NCBI GenBank assembly: GCA_029975055.1
Contig: JARKPU010000007.1
Coordinates: 1-53,576, forward strand
Origin: Anaerolinea sp.
GTDB taxonomy: Bacteria > Chloroflexota > Anaerolineae > Anaerolineales > Anaerolineaceae
Reading direction: 5' to 3'
DNA: 53,576 bases
The translations under genes were made by a program, and so were the position numbers. Numbering within the stretch: position 1 is the first letter of the stretch; every line of letters starts with the position of its first letter. The notes below the pieces were generated by a model. It saw nothing but the letters and a program-made list of their open reading frames with translations. It had not been told where the DNA came from and searched no databases. Positions 27,836-37,548 of the stretch are shown here, piece after piece.

Positions 27836-28978
27836 TCAATCGCTCTTCCGGCGGATGACGATGCGGATGGCCTGCTCGATGGGCTTATCGGAGACGAGGA
27901 TGAGGTAACCCCCGCCGCCTGCCCCGGAGAGCTTCCAGCCCAGGGCGCGGTCTTTGTATTGCTCGATCATCCCGGCGACCATCTCGTTCATCATCAGCGG
28001 GAACATGGCCACCTGGGCGTCGAAGGATTCTTTGAAGCAGCGCCCAAAACCCCAGATATCGCGGTTGAGGATCGCGTTCCAGCAGCCCAGGGCGGCATCG
28101 GCCAGGGCTTTGGCCCGAACCGCGTCGATCTGCGTCTGGCTGATGACGTCATACTCGCGCCCGCGCGGCCCCAGCGGCACCAGGTAGAGCGCGCGCTCGA
28201 TGAATTGCAGCACCAGCTCATCGTGCACCGATTCGATGCGCTCGGGCCAGTATTCGCCGTTGTAATGCGCGATGTTCAGCCCCGGCATGGCGATGCCGAT
28301 GGCGTCTTGCGAACCGGAGATATACTTCGTGCCGGGGGGGTTATCGTAACAGAAGAGGATCTTGGCCAGCTTCTCGGGGTTCTCGCTGGGCAGGCGCGGC
28401 CCCCACAGCTCCAGCGCGGCGCGGCGCGTGGATGAGGCCATGCCGCTGCGGTCGTTGAACTCTACCGTCGGCTCGATGGAGATGGTGATGACCGGCCCCG
28501 GGTGATATTTGGAGACGTAAGGCTGGTCGAGCCAGCCGCCGGCCAGGTCGATGCGGAAGGGCATGGTCACCACCTGGCGCAGGGCGGTGGTGGAGCGCGC
28601 CGCCAGCCCCTCGTGCGGAGCGCGGGTGAGCACCACGTACTGCACGCCGTGCTCCTCGCACAGGCGGCGCTTATCGGGCAGGTTGCCGTCTTCGTTGACG
28701 ATGAAGATATCCGGCTTGATTTGCTTGAACTCGGCGACGAAATCGAGCATGCCGGTGCCGCTGGAGATGAAGGCCTGCCTGACGCACCCCAGCGAGCGCA
28801 ACATGTACAGGCGCTCGGCCTCGCTGTTGACGGGCGGGCGGCCCTTCAGGTCGAAGACGGTGCGGTCTGAGCCGATTGCCACATACACGTCGCCATAACG
28901 GGCGGCCTCTTCCAGAAAGGCGATGTGGCCGGAGTGCAGCAGGTCGAACACGCCGCTGACGAAGACTTTTTTCGGCAT
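27836..28978 (-). CDS. Bifunctional cytidylyltransferase-GHMP kinase fusion
   Basis: A 380-residue two-domain enzyme. Residues 1-135 are a TagD/HldE-like nucleotidyltransferase: GVFDLLHSGHIAFLEEA with the HxGH motif at 15-18, then KPDIFIVNEDG and the RSTTALR end motif (128-134). Residues about 138-380 are a GHMP kinase: FRIDLAGGWLDQP (141-153), which resembles L-fucokinase and heptose kinase starts, the degenerate phosphate loop GMASSTRRAAL, SGSQDAIGIAMPG and the C-terminal LSGAGGGGYLILV. Together they could phosphorylate a sugar and then activate it with a nucleotide, as HldE does with a PfkB-type kinase. The sugar is unknown. The AAGGAG site lies 12 nt from the ATG. Confidence 0.85.
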   Translation of the reverse strand: MPKKVFVSGVFDLLHSGHIAFLEEAARYGDVYVAIGSDRTVFDLKGRPPVNSEAERLYMLRSLGCVRQAFISSGTGMLDFVAEFKQIKPDIFIVNEDGNLPDKRRLCEEHGVQYVVLTRAPHEGLAARSTTALRQVVTMPFRIDLAGGWLDQPYVSKYHPGPVITISIEPTVEFNDRSGMASSTRRAALELWGPRLPSENPEKLAKILFCYDNPPGTKYISGSQDAIGIAMPGLNIAHYNGEYWPERIESVHDELVLQFIERALYLVPLGPRGREYDVISQTQIDAVRAKALADAALGCWNAILNRDIWGFGRCFKESFDAQVAMFPLMMNEMVAGMIEQYKDRALGWKLSGAGGGGYLILVSDKPIEQAIRIVIRRKSD

Positions 28979-29020
28979 GCGCGGGGGAATCTCCTTGGGA
29001 TTAGAATGCGAACGACCGCT

Positions 29021-29677
29021 TTATTTTACATTCAAATCCGCCAGACCGCCGCGCAGGGCGATCACCGCGGCCTGGGTGCGCTCGGAGACCCCCAGTTTGG
29101 CGAAGATGGCGCTGACGTAGTTGCGCACCGTCCCCTCCGAAAGATACAGGCGTCGGGCGATCTCGGCGTTGGTCAGGCCAACGGCCAGCAGGCGCAGCAC
29201 GTCCAGCTCGCGCTCGCTGAACTGCGCCGCCAGGGCCGGGTCGGGGCCGGGCGGATGGGCCTGCCCGACGGCCTGGAGCAGCTTGCCCGCCACGGATGGG
29301 TCCACGTAGGTCTTGCCCTCGGCGGTGCCGCGGATAGCCGCGATGAGCTGCTCGCGCGGGGTATCTTTGAGCAGGTAGCCGGAGGCCCCGCCGCGGATGG
29401 CATCGAAGACCCACTCGTCGAAGTCGTAGGTGGTCAGCACCAGCACCTTCACGCCCGGCAGGCGCGAGCGGATCTCGCGGGTGGCCTGCACCCCGTTCAT
29501 TAACGGCATTTTGAGGTCCATCAGCGCCACGTCGGGCCGCAGGCGCGCGGCCAGTTCCACGGCTTCCTCGCCGTTGTAGGCCACGCCCACCACCTGCACA
29601 TCGGGCACGGTGCTGAGGATGGCCTGCAGCCCCTCGCAGACCACGGCCTGGTCGTCGGCAATCAACACACGGATCAT
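29021..29677 (-). CDS. NarL/LuxR-family response regulator
   Basis: A 218-residue DNA-binding response regulator. The receiver domain has acidic residues in LIADDQAVV, phosphoacceptor Asp54 (VALMDLKMPLMNG) and Lys in GYLLKDTP. The LuxR-type helix-turn-helix is at about 150-212 (SERELDVLRLLAVGLTNAEI, then RLYLSEGTVRNYVSAIFAKL). It starts inside the end of the histidine kinase gene (4-bp ATGA overlap), so the pair is translationally coupled. The likely targets are its own operon and the divergent efflux operon; a 22-bp palindrome sits between them at 31029-31050. Confidence 0.95.
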   Translation of the reverse strand: MIRVLIADDQAVVCEGLQAILSTVPDVQVVGVAYNGEEAVELAARLRPDVALMDLKMPLMNGVQATREIRSRLPGVKVLVLTTYDFDEWVFDAIRGGASGYLLKDTPREQLIAAIRGTAEGKTYVDPSVAGKLLQAVGQAHPPGPDPALAAQFSERELDVLRLLAVGLTNAEIARRLYLSEGTVRNYVSAIFAKLGVSERTQAAVIALRGGLADLNVK

Positions 29678-30975
29678 GCCGCTCCGCCCCCTCCCACCGC
29701 CAGGCGCAGGCGGGCGCCCCCGCCTGGGCGGGTTTCGATCTCCAACCGCGCGCCGATGCTCTCGGCCCGCTCGCGCATTCCGCGCAGGCCAAAGCGCCCT
29801 TCGGCCTCCGCCGAGTCATATTCGAAGCCGACCCCGTCATCTTGCAGCTCGAACTGCAGCCGGCCGGGGGCGGGCTGCTCGGCGGTGATCTGTACGCGGC
29901 CGGCCGAGGCGTGCTGCCCGGCGTTGCGCAGGGCTTCCTCGGCGATGCGATAGACCGCGTGCTCGGCTTCCATCGAAAGCCCGTTGATCTCATCCGGCAG
30001 GCGGAGGCTCAGCTCCCAGCCGTAGCGCTCGGCCGAGGCGCGCGCAAGCTGCTCGAGGGCTGTGCGCAGCCCCAGGTCATCCAGGGGCGCGGCGCGCAAG
30101 GCCTGGATGGCGCGGCGCGTCTCGTTCAGGCCGTTGCGCGTCATGGTCAGCGATTGGTCGAGCAAGGCGCCTGCCCGGCCGGGGTCTTTGGGCTGCAAGG
30201 CGCGCACGGCTTCCAGCTGGACGGCCACCGCGCTGAGGGTGTGCGCCAGCGTATCGTGAAATTCGCGCGCCAGGCGGTTGCGCTCGTGGCTGACGGCCAG
30301 CTGTTCGAGGGTGGTGGCGTAACTGGCAAGCTGGCGGTTGGCGGCGGCCAGCTCGGCGTTCTGGCGCTTTTGCTCCGTCACCAGGCGGTGGATCAGGTAG
30401 CCGAGAAAGACGAAGATCATCGTTCGCAGGCCGATTTCGCCCAGGAAGCGGAACAGGCTGTAGTAGCTGCCGCCGCTGATGATGAGCGGGATGGCGCCGT
30501 CGATCAGCGCCGTCGCCAGCACGTAACCCAGGGTGATGCGGAAGGGATAGAGCCAGCTGACGAGGATGAGCGGCACCAGCAGCAGGATGGAAAGCTGGAA
30601 CTGCCCAGCCAGCAGCACCTGCCGGCTCATTTCGACGGCCGCGGGCGGGGGAACCGCCGGAGCAAAGGCGTCTACCTGAAAGAAGCTGCCCAGCAGGAGC
30701 AGGTTTTCGGTCACCGGCCCGAGCGTGGCTGCCGCCAGCCCGATGGGCAGGTAGCCGCCTTTGAGACGCCGCTGCAGCCACGGGATCGAAAGATACGCCA
30801 GCAGCAGGGCCGACTCGGCCAGGGCCGCCATGGCGGAGGTTTCGAAGAGGCGCAGGCGCGGCCCCTGGCGCAGGGCAATGGCCAGCGCGGAGACAGCCGC
30901 CACCAGCAGGCGAATGCCGATGAAGATGCGAAAGACGTTGATGACCTCGCGGCCCTGGGGTTGGCGCTGCTCCAT
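29674..30975 (-). CDS. Sensor histidine kinase (HisKA_3, LiaS/DesK-like)
   Basis: A 433-residue membrane kinase. The N-terminal about 200 residues contain six or seven hydrophobic segments with no large external domain, so it probably senses a signal within the membrane. A short coiled region (about 200-230) leads to the dimerisation domain with phosphoacceptor His240 (LAREFHDTLAHTLSAVAVQL). The ATPase domain has the N-box IAEEALRNAGQHA, DDGVGF and GLRGMRERAESIG. Predicted leaderless: TACAAT ends 6 nt before the ATG at 30975. It phosphorylates the overlapping NarL-type regulator; the signal is probably membrane or antibiotic stress, given the divergent efflux genes. Confidence 0.93.
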   Translation of the reverse strand: MEQRQPQGREVINVFRIFIGIRLLVAAVSALAIALRQGPRLRLFETSAMAALAESALLLAYLSIPWLQRRLKGGYLPIGLAAATLGPVTENLLLLGSFFQVDAFAPAVPPPAAVEMSRQVLLAGQFQLSILLLVPLILVSWLYPFRITLGYVLATALIDGAIPLIISGGSYYSLFRFLGEIGLRTMIFVFLGYLIHRLVTEQKRQNAELAAANRQLASYATTLEQLAVSHERNRLAREFHDTLAHTLSAVAVQLEAVRALQPKDPGRAGALLDQSLTMTRNGLNETRRAIQALRAAPLDDLGLRTALEQLARASAERYGWELSLRLPDEINGLSMEAEHAVYRIAEEALRNAGQHASAGRVQITAEQPAPGRLQFELQDDGVGFEYDSAEAEGRFGLRGMRERAESIGARLEIETRPGGGARLRLAVGGGGAA

Positions 30976-30981
30976 AAAAGT

Positions 30982-30987
30982 ATTGTA
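30982..30987 (-). promoter_or_regulatory. -10 box of the histidine kinase operon, predicted leaderless
   Basis: TACAAT on the minus strand ends 6 nt before the ATG at 30975, with no recognisable -35. Dependence on an activator bound at the dyad centred about 64 bp upstream would explain the missing -35. Confidence 0.5.
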
Positions 30988-31028
30988 GCACGCAGGCTGC
31001 CCGGCGGGCGCTGAGGCGGGTCACCTCA

Positions 31029-31050
31029 AGGCATGACGGGCGTCATGCCT
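31029..31050. promoter_or_regulatory. Palindromic operator candidate for the two-component system
   Basis: AGGCATGAC-GGGC-GTCATGCCT is a perfect 9-bp inverted repeat with a 4-bp centre. It lies between the divergent kinase/regulator and efflux operons, in a position suited to class I activation of the kinase promoter. Confidence 0.55.
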
Positions 31051-31165
31051 GCGCGTGACCGGGGCGACTTTCCCGGCGGGGTGGTCTTGTTTACACTGGA
31101 TGCGTACCTCTCTCCTCTAAGGGAAGGCCTTGAAGGCGCTGGAACCCTTTGGGCCTCGTCTGGCT

Positions 31166-31202
31166 CCCCCCATTTTCGTTATCTGGTTGCGGAAATGGGG
31201 GG
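31166..31202 (+). other. Leader hairpin upstream of the efflux operon
   Basis: CCCCCCATTT (31166-31175) pairs perfectly with AAATGGGGGG (31193-31202) in the presumed 5' leader, 36 bp before the adaptor start. It lacks a T-run, so it may stabilise the mRNA or modulate translation. Confidence 0.45.
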
Positions 31203-31238
31203 AAAGAGGCGGGAGATCATTCACCACGGAGGAATTGA

Positions 31239-32746
31239 ATGAAACGTTTCATCAAATGGTTCTTGATCGTGGCCGGCATTGCGGTGGTGGCCTTCCTGGG
31301 CTATACGTTTATCCGCGCGCGCGTCGTGCGGGCGCAGTTCAATGCCCAAAGGTCGCAGACCTACGAGACGGCCCCGGTGACGCGCGGCACGTTGAACACC
31401 ACCATCCTGGCCAGCGGCAGTGTGCGGGCGCGCCAGAGCGCTGTTTTGAACTGGCAGGCTTCGGGCAAGGTGGGCCGGGTGACGGTGTCGCTGGGCGATA
31501 CCGTCCAGGCCGAGCAGGAGCTGGCCGCGCTGGACCCCACGTCCCTTTCCCAAAACCTCATCCAGGCCCAGTCGGATTTGATCAGCGCGCAGCAGGCCCT
31601 GCAAGACTTGAAGGATAACGCCGGAACGGCGGCGGCCGAGGCGCAATCGAAGCTGGTGGCTGCCCAAAAGGAGCTGGACGATGCCAAAACCGCCCGCGCC
31701 AGCCTGAATTACAAGCGCGCCTCGCAGGATACGATTGACGCGGCGCACGCCAACCTGGTGCTGGCCCAAACCGAGGTGGATAACGCGCAAAGCTTCTTCG
31801 ACCAGGTGAAAGACCGGCCCGAAACCGACCAGCTGCGCGCCCAGGCGCTCTCGAACCTGGCGACCGCCAAGCAGAAACGCGACCGCAACCTGGCCAATTA
31901 CAACTGGCTGGTGAGCGGGCCTGACCCGATCGAAGTGGCCCAGGCCGATGCGCGCGTGAAGCTGGCCGAGACGAGCCTGGCCGATGCACAGCGCGCTTAC
32001 GATAAGGTGAAGGACGGCCCCTCGGCAGACGACCTGAAGCTGGCCGAAAACCGCGTCACCATCGCGCAGGCGGCGGTGAACCAGTCGCGCATCACGGCGC
32101 CTTTCAGCGGCACCGTCACCAGCCTGACGGCCCTGCCCGGCGACATCGTCTCGCCCAACCAGGAAGCGCTGCGCCTGGATGACCTTTCCTCGGTGTATGT
32201 AGACCTGCAGGTCACCGAGGTGGACATCAACAAGATTCAAGTTGGGCAGAGCGCCGAAGTGACGCTCGATGCCGTCGCGGACGCGAAGTTCAATGGTCAG
32301 GTGGTGGAGGTGGGCCAGGTGGGTTCTACCAGCGGCGGGGTGGTGTACTTCGGCGTGACACTGCAGATCAAAGAAAGCGACCCGCGGGTGCGCCCCGGCA
32401 TGACGGCCTCGGCGAGCATCGCGGTTTCGAGCCAGCAGGGCGTGCTGCTGGTGCCCAACCGGGCCATCAGCACGCAGAACGGGCGGCACATCGTGTACGT
32501 GCCCGGCTCGAACGGGACAGGCTTCCGGCCGGTGACGGTGCAGGTGGGCGACTCGGATGAGAGCAACACCATCATCACCAGCGGGCTCAAAGAGGGTGAG
32601 CAGATCATCACCAATCCGCCCAGCCTGAGCACCACCAGCACGCAGGCCGGCGGCTTCCGCGGGCTGTTTGGCATCGGCGGCGGGCAGCGCACCAACGGCC
32701 AGCCGGGCGGCAATAATGGGCAGCCGGGCGGCGGAGGGACCAACCC

Positions 32747-32750
<4 letters not shown>
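31239..32750 (+). CDS. Periplasmic/extracytoplasmic adaptor subunit (HlyD/MacA-like)
   Basis: A 503-residue membrane-fusion protein. A single N-terminal membrane anchor (about residues 6-24) is followed by the first lipoyl half-motif ([20 protein letters not shown]), a long alpha-helical coiled-coil hairpin (about 95-240, with repeated Ala/Gln/Asp/Leu heptads), the second lipoyl half ([18 protein letters not shown]) and a beta-barrel ([19 protein letters not shown]). The last 50 residues are a Gly/Asn/Pro/Gln-rich tail of low complexity. It works with the following ATPase and permease as a MacAB-like exporter. GGAGG precedes the ATG. Its stop overlaps the ATPase start by 4 bp. Confidence 0.92.
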
Positions 32751-33423
<673 letters not shown>

Positions 33424-33427
<4 letters not shown>

Positions 33428-34638
33428 ATTTCCTGCAGATGATCCTGGAAGCCTTCGAGAGCCTGGCCGGCAACAAGCTGCGCTCGGGGCTGACCATGCT
33501 GGGGATTGTGATCGGCGTGGCGGCGGTGATCTCGATGCTGGCGATCGGCGCGGGCGCGCAGGCTTCCATTGATAAATCGATTAACAGCATCGGCACGAAC
33601 CTGATCTTCATCTCGGCAAACAACTCGGTCAGCAACCCCAAGCCGCTCACCGCCGCCGATGCGGAGGCGATTCGCACGGGCATTCAAAACGTGACGGCCG
33701 TCTCGGCCACCCTGCAGGGGCGCGAGCAGGTGAGCTATTCGGGGCACAGCGTGGGCACCACCATCATGGCCGTTGCGCCCGATTACGCCGCCCTGCGCAG
33801 CCTGAACGTCACCGAGGGCAGCTTCATCACCGACGCGGCCATGAACGCGCGCTCGGCAGTGGCTGTGCTGGGGCCGACCGTGGCGCAAGACCTCTTCGGG
33901 CGCACCGATAACCTGGTGGGGCAGGTGGTGCGCATCGGCAGCCAGCCGTTCCGCGTCGTCGGCGTGCTGGAAAGCAAAGGCGGCTCGGGCTTTGGCAACC
34001 AGGACGACCAGGTGTTCGTTCCCCTCACCACCGGCCAGACGCGCCTGCTCAACCGCACCCCGCGCGACCGGGTGGATCAAATCCTCGTGCAGGCTTCTTC
34101 TTCCGAGCAGGTCACCCAGGTGGGCGATGCGATCACCGCGTTGATGCTCGACCGGCACCACAAGACCAGCGGGTCGGAGGACTTCAGCGTCCTCAAGCAG
34201 CAGGATATCCTCGACACGGCCCAATCGATCACCGGGGTGTTCACCCTCTTCCTGGGGGGCGTGGGGGGCATCTCGCTGCTGGTGGGCGGGATTGGCATCA
34301 TGAACATCATGCTGGTGAGCGTCACTGAGCGCACGCGCGAGATCGGCCTGCGCAAGGCGCTCGGCGCTCGGCGGCGCGATATCCTGGCGCAGTTCTTGAT
34401 TGAGTCGGCTTCGATCAGCCTGCTGGGGGGGCTGTTTGGCATCCTGCTGGCGTGGGGCATTTCCTCGCTGGTGGGGCGGCTGGCGGCTTCCAGCGGAACG
34501 GCGCTGACCCCGTTGATCACGGCCAACGCGGTGCTGCTGGCCACGCTCTTCTCGGCGGCGGTGGGGCTCTTCTTTGGCATCTACCCGGCCAACCGCGCGG
34601 CCAATTTACAGCCGGTGGAGGCGCTGCGCACGGAATGA
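33424..34638 (+). CDS. MacB-like ABC transporter permease (FtsX/MacB_PCD)
   Basis: A 404-residue permease with the MacB architecture. TM1 lies at about 20-42 ([20 protein letters not shown]), the large extracytoplasmic core (MacB_PCD) at about 45-265, then three C-terminal membrane segments, the first followed by the conserved [20 protein letters not shown] and the second by the [13 protein letters not shown] region. It ends [11 protein letters not shown], the usual family C-terminus. Works mechanistically with the preceding ATPase and adaptor. It is followed by a strong terminator at 34665. Confidence 0.94.
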
Positions 34639-34664
34639 GCAGGCGGCCCTCGCCCTGCGATGAG

Positions 34665-34704
34665 AAGAGGATAGGCGCCAGGAATGCGCGCCTATCCTCT
34701 TTAT
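34665..34704 (+). terminator. Intrinsic terminator of the MacAB-like operon
   Basis: A 14-bp stem (AAGAGGATAGGCGC with its complement, 34665-34678 and 34688-34701), 9-nt loop, then TTTATT. It overlaps the stop codon of the convergent gene. Confidence 0.85.
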
Positions 34705-35639
34705 TCAGGGAGAATCTTGGCTTGCCTGTTCTTGGGTGCGGGCAGGTAGCACAATGCAAAATCGGCCAGCAGCACCGCCGCCGGCAGCAGCCAGCCCCAC
34801 TTCATCCACAATTCAGAGAGCGCCCGCGCGGGGTAAACCAGCAGCCAGGAGAGCGCCAGCGCCCAGGCCGAAGGGGTGAGCGCCATCAGCGCGGTGCAGT
34901 GATAGAGGGTGAAATAGGGCGAGGCAAGCAGGGTGGCCGCCGCCGCCATGCGCAGGCGCTTTGCGCGGGAGATTCCGCGCGGGATGACCGTCAGCGGGAT
35001 GAACGCCAGGCCAAAGGGCCAGATTGCCGCGTTCCATGACCAGGTGGGGGTGAAGACCCCCAGCGTGGCCGCCCAGCGCATGGGCCAGCCCGGCCAGATG
35101 AGCAGGCTGGCCGCCGCGCCCAGCCCGGCGGTGACGAGACCCGCCAGCAGGGGCCTGAAGCCCTGGTCGCGCCAGACCCACCAGGTGAGCAGGAGCAGAA
35201 TCCCCAGGCTGGCCTGCGGCTTAGCGGCCAGCGCCAGCCAGGCGGCCCCCAGCCAGGCCGGGTGCGCTCGCCGGTTGAGGACGAGCCAGCCCAGGGCCAG
35301 CCCGGCCAGCTCCAGCACTTCGATCTGCCCGAGCCAGATGTTCCACAGCATGGGCGCGGAAAAGACCGCCACCCACCAGTTCTTATTCCCCCAGGCGCGG
35401 CCGGCCAAGCCCGCCATCAGCACGGTGAGGAAGGTGAGCGCCATCCAGCTAAAGGGGGGCTTCAGCCACGAGAGCGGCGTGGTGAGCAGGTAAACCCAGG
35501 CGGGGACGGGGGTGTTATCCGGCGGGGTGCGCAGGTAAAAGAAATAGGCGTCGAAGCCGCCCGGCAGGAACCCCGCCGCGACGGTGAACCCCAGCGCCAC
35601 CCCCACCAGACCGATCAGGTTGAATTCTGCTCGCCGCAT
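34701..35639 (-). CDS. Polytopic membrane protein, possibly a GT87-like glycosyltransferase
   Basis: A 312-residue protein with about nine hydrophobic segments and few long loops. The first loop holds FDAYFFYLRTPPDN, a position where membrane glycosyltransferases of the GT-C/GT87 group carry an acidic catalytic residue. Also seen are WLGQIEVLELAGLALGW and LALAAKPQASLGILLLLTWW, in which the Lys-Pro-Gln pattern resembles GT87 (mannosyltransferase) proteins. The assignment is weak, and a general unknown integral membrane protein is the safe description. The ATG at 35639 is preferred over an in-frame TTG at 35657. It is convergent with the efflux operon and divergent from the RarD-like gene. Confidence 0.5.
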   Translation of the reverse strand: MRRAEFNLIGLVGVALGFTVAAGFLPGGFDAYFFYLRTPPDNTPVPAWVYLLTTPLSWLKPPFSWMALTFLTVLMAGLAGRAWGNKNWWVAVFSAPMLWNIWLGQIEVLELAGLALGWLVLNRRAHPAWLGAAWLALAAKPQASLGILLLLTWWVWRDQGFRPLLAGLVTAGLGAAASLLIWPGWPMRWAATLGVFTPTWSWNAAIWPFGLAFIPLTVIPRGISRAKRLRMAAAATLLASPYFTLYHCTALMALTPSAWALALSWLLVYPARALSELWMKWGWLLPAAVLLADFALCYLPAPKNRQAKILPE

Positions 35640-35732
35640 AGCCGCCTGAACCAGCAAGAGATGATTGTTCGAGAGATTAAAACACAGTCCAAAAGATAAG
35701 CTTTATTGTATCCCGGCTTTCTGGTATGATAG

Positions 35733-35820
35733 CTTTTCGATCTCGGTTGTGTGCTTAAATCCGATCCATTGCGGGGTTTACCCTGCAATGGATCGGAGAG
35801 CTGAAGCACTTTTCGATCTC
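35733..35820 (+). repeat. Palindromic element flanked by 12-bp direct repeats
   Basis: CTTTTCGATCTC occurs at 35733-35744 and 35809-35820. Between them is a 64-bp sequence folding as GTGCTT/AAGCAC outside CCGATCCATTGC/GCAATGGATCGG, with GGGT/ACCC at the tip. This is what an insertion with target duplication would look like. It contains the ATG (35788) that would otherwise be taken as the RarD-like start. The complement of part of the direct repeat (AGATCGAAAAGCT) recurs near 43699. Confidence 0.6.
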
Positions 35821-35841
35821 ATTACAGAAACGAGCGCGCGC

Positions 35842-36747
35842 GTGAAACGAGGCATCTTCTCCGCCCTGACGGCCTATTTTATCTGGGGCCTTTACCCGGT
35901 CTACTGGAAGCTGCTGACGGACGTCCCGGCCCTTCAGATCATGACCCACCGCGTGGTCTGGTCGTTCCTCTTCCTGGCTGCAGCGGTGACGGCCCTGCGC
36001 GGCTGGGACGGGCTGCGCAAGGTGGCCAGCCGGCGCGTGCTGCTGATCTACCTGCTGGCCGGGACGCTGCTTTCGATCAACTGGTTGACATACATCTGGG
36101 CGGTCAACGCGGGCTTCATCGTCGAGACCAGCCTGGGCTACTTCATCAACCCGCTGGTGAGCGTGCTGCTGGGAGTGGTCTTCTTGCGCGAGCGGCTGCG
36201 CCCCCTGCAGTGGGTGCCCATCGGCATGGCCGCCGCCAGCGTGCTCTATATGACGCTCAGCTACGGGCGCCTGCCGTGGATTGCCCTGGTGCTGGCCTTC
36301 TCTTTTGGGCTGTACGGGTTGTTCAAGAAGCTCGCTCCGCTGGGGGCGCTGCACGGCCTGACGCTCGAGACGGGCATGGTCTTCCTGCCGGCGCTGGGTT
36401 ACCTGCTGGCCGTCGAGGCGGGCGGGACGGCCTCCTTTGGGCACGCCGGCCCGCTGCAAAGCGCGCTGCTGGCGCTGACGGGCATCGTCACCGCGGTGCC
36501 GCTGCTCTTTTTCGCCGCGGGGGTGCGGCGCATCCCGCTCACGCTGCTTGGGTTCCTCCAATACATTGCGCCCACGCTGCAATTCCTCTTTGGCGTGCTT
36601 GTGTACCATGAGCCGTTCACGCCGCAGCGCATGGTGGGCTTTGGAATCATCTGGCTGGCGTTGATCCTCTACTCGGCGGAGGGGTTGATCGAGCGCCGCC
36701 GCGCCCAGCAGGAGCTGCGGGCGGGGCACGCTGCCCCCGCCGATTGA
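35842..36747 (+). CDS. rarD: EamA family transporter, RarD-like
   Basis: A 301-residue permease of the drug/metabolite superfamily with about ten membrane segments, two EamA repeats. It matches RarD at the start (KRGIFSALTAYFIWGLYPVYWK), at THRVVWSFLF and at LLFFAAGVRRIPLTLLGFLQYIAPT. The GTG at 35842 gives the length and N-terminus typical of RarD; an upstream in-frame ATG (35788) lies inside a palindromic insertion and adds 18 residues without family similarity. No strong ribosome-binding site precedes either. A possible -10 (TATGAT, 35725-35730) lies upstream of the insertion. Its physiological substrate is unknown. Confidence 0.85.
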   Translation: MKRGIFSALTAYFIWGLYPVYWKLLTDVPALQIMTHRVVWSFLFLAAAVTALRGWDGLRKVASRRVLLIYLLAGTLLSINWLTYIWAVNAGFIVETSLGYFINPLVSVLLGVVFLRERLRPLQWVPIGMAAASVLYMTLSYGRLPWIALVLAFSFGLYGLFKKLAPLGALHGLTLETGMVFLPALGYLLAVEAGGTASFGHAGPLQSALLALTGIVTAVPLLFFAAGVRRIPLTLLGFLQYIAPTLQFLFGVLVYHEPFTPQRMVGFGIIWLALILYSAEGLIERRRAQQELRAGHAAPAD

Positions 36748-36762
36748 AGCCGCAGGCCGGGC

Positions 36763-37494
36763 ATGGCACGCTTCTACGTCGGCACCTCGGGCTGGACGTA
36801 CTCGCACTGGAAGGGTTCCTTCTACCCGCCCGGGCTGGCGCAAAGCCGCTGGTTTGAGCATTACGCGGCGCGCTTCAACGCCGTGGAGATCAACGCCACT
36901 TTCTACCGCCTGTTCTCCGATTCCACCTATACCAAATGGCGCGAGCAGGCCGGAGCCGATTTCCGCTACGCGCTCAAAGCCCCGCGCGCGGCCACGCATG
37001 AGAAGCTCCTGCTGGGCTGCGAAGAGGAACTGGCCGCTTTTGCGCGCTCGAGCGCCCTGCTCGAAGAGCGCCTGGGGATGTTCCTGCTGCAGGTGGCCCC
37101 TTCCATGCCCTTCGACCTGCCCCGCCTGCAGGCCGCCCTGCAGGCCTTCCCCGACCCGACCCGCGTGGCCGTGGAGTTCCGCGCCGAGATCTGGCGCCGG
37201 CCGGCTGCGCGCGAGCTGCTGGAGCGGCTGGGGGCGGCCTATGTGAGCGTGGATTCGCCTGCCATGCGGCCCACCGGCTGGCTGACGGGCCCGCGCGCCT
37301 ACGTGCGCCTGCACGGGCGCGCGCAGATGTATGCCTCGAACTACTCGGACGCCGAACTGGCCGAGTTTGCCGCCCTGGCGCAGAGCTTTGCCGCGCGCGG
37401 GGCTGCGGAGGTGTATATCTTCTTCAACAACGACGTGGGCGGTTTTGCCCCCTGGAATGCGCTGGTGTTGCAGGAGATGCTGCTGGGCGGGTAG
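36763..37494 (+). CDS. DUF72 (YecE-like) TIM-barrel protein
   Basis: A 243-residue DUF72 protein. The signature GTSGWTYSHWKGSFYPPGL (residues 8-26), then AVEINATFYRL, FRYALKAPR, VAVEFRAEIW and a C-terminal YIFFNNDVGGFAPWNAL span the whole family length. The fold is a TIM barrel with conserved acidic and His residues; a nuclease or phosphodiesterase role has been suggested from structure, but the function is unproven. It starts 15 bp after the RarD-like stop and is probably co-transcribed. Confidence 0.9.
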   Translation: MARFYVGTSGWTYSHWKGSFYPPGLAQSRWFEHYAARFNAVEINATFYRLFSDSTYTKWREQAGADFRYALKAPRAATHEKLLLGCEEELAAFARSSALLEERLGMFLLQVAPSMPFDLPRLQAALQAFPDPTRVAVEFRAEIWRRPAARELLERLGAAYVSVDSPAMRPTGWLTGPRAYVRLHGRAQMYASNYSDAELAEFAALAQSFAARGAAEVYIFFNNDVGGFAPWNALVLQEMLLGG

Positions 37495-37548
37495 GCGCTC
37501 AGGGATGAGCAAGAACCCAGGCGCCCAGGTGCCTTATCCCTGAGTGCC
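37494..37548. terminator. Long-loop hairpin between convergent genes
   Basis: A 13-bp stem with one G-T pair (37494-37506 with 37536-37548) encloses a loop that holds a smaller GGC/GCC hairpin. It spans the 39-bp gap between the DUF72 stop and the FGGY kinase stop, so it may terminate both. No T-run is present. Confidence 0.5.
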
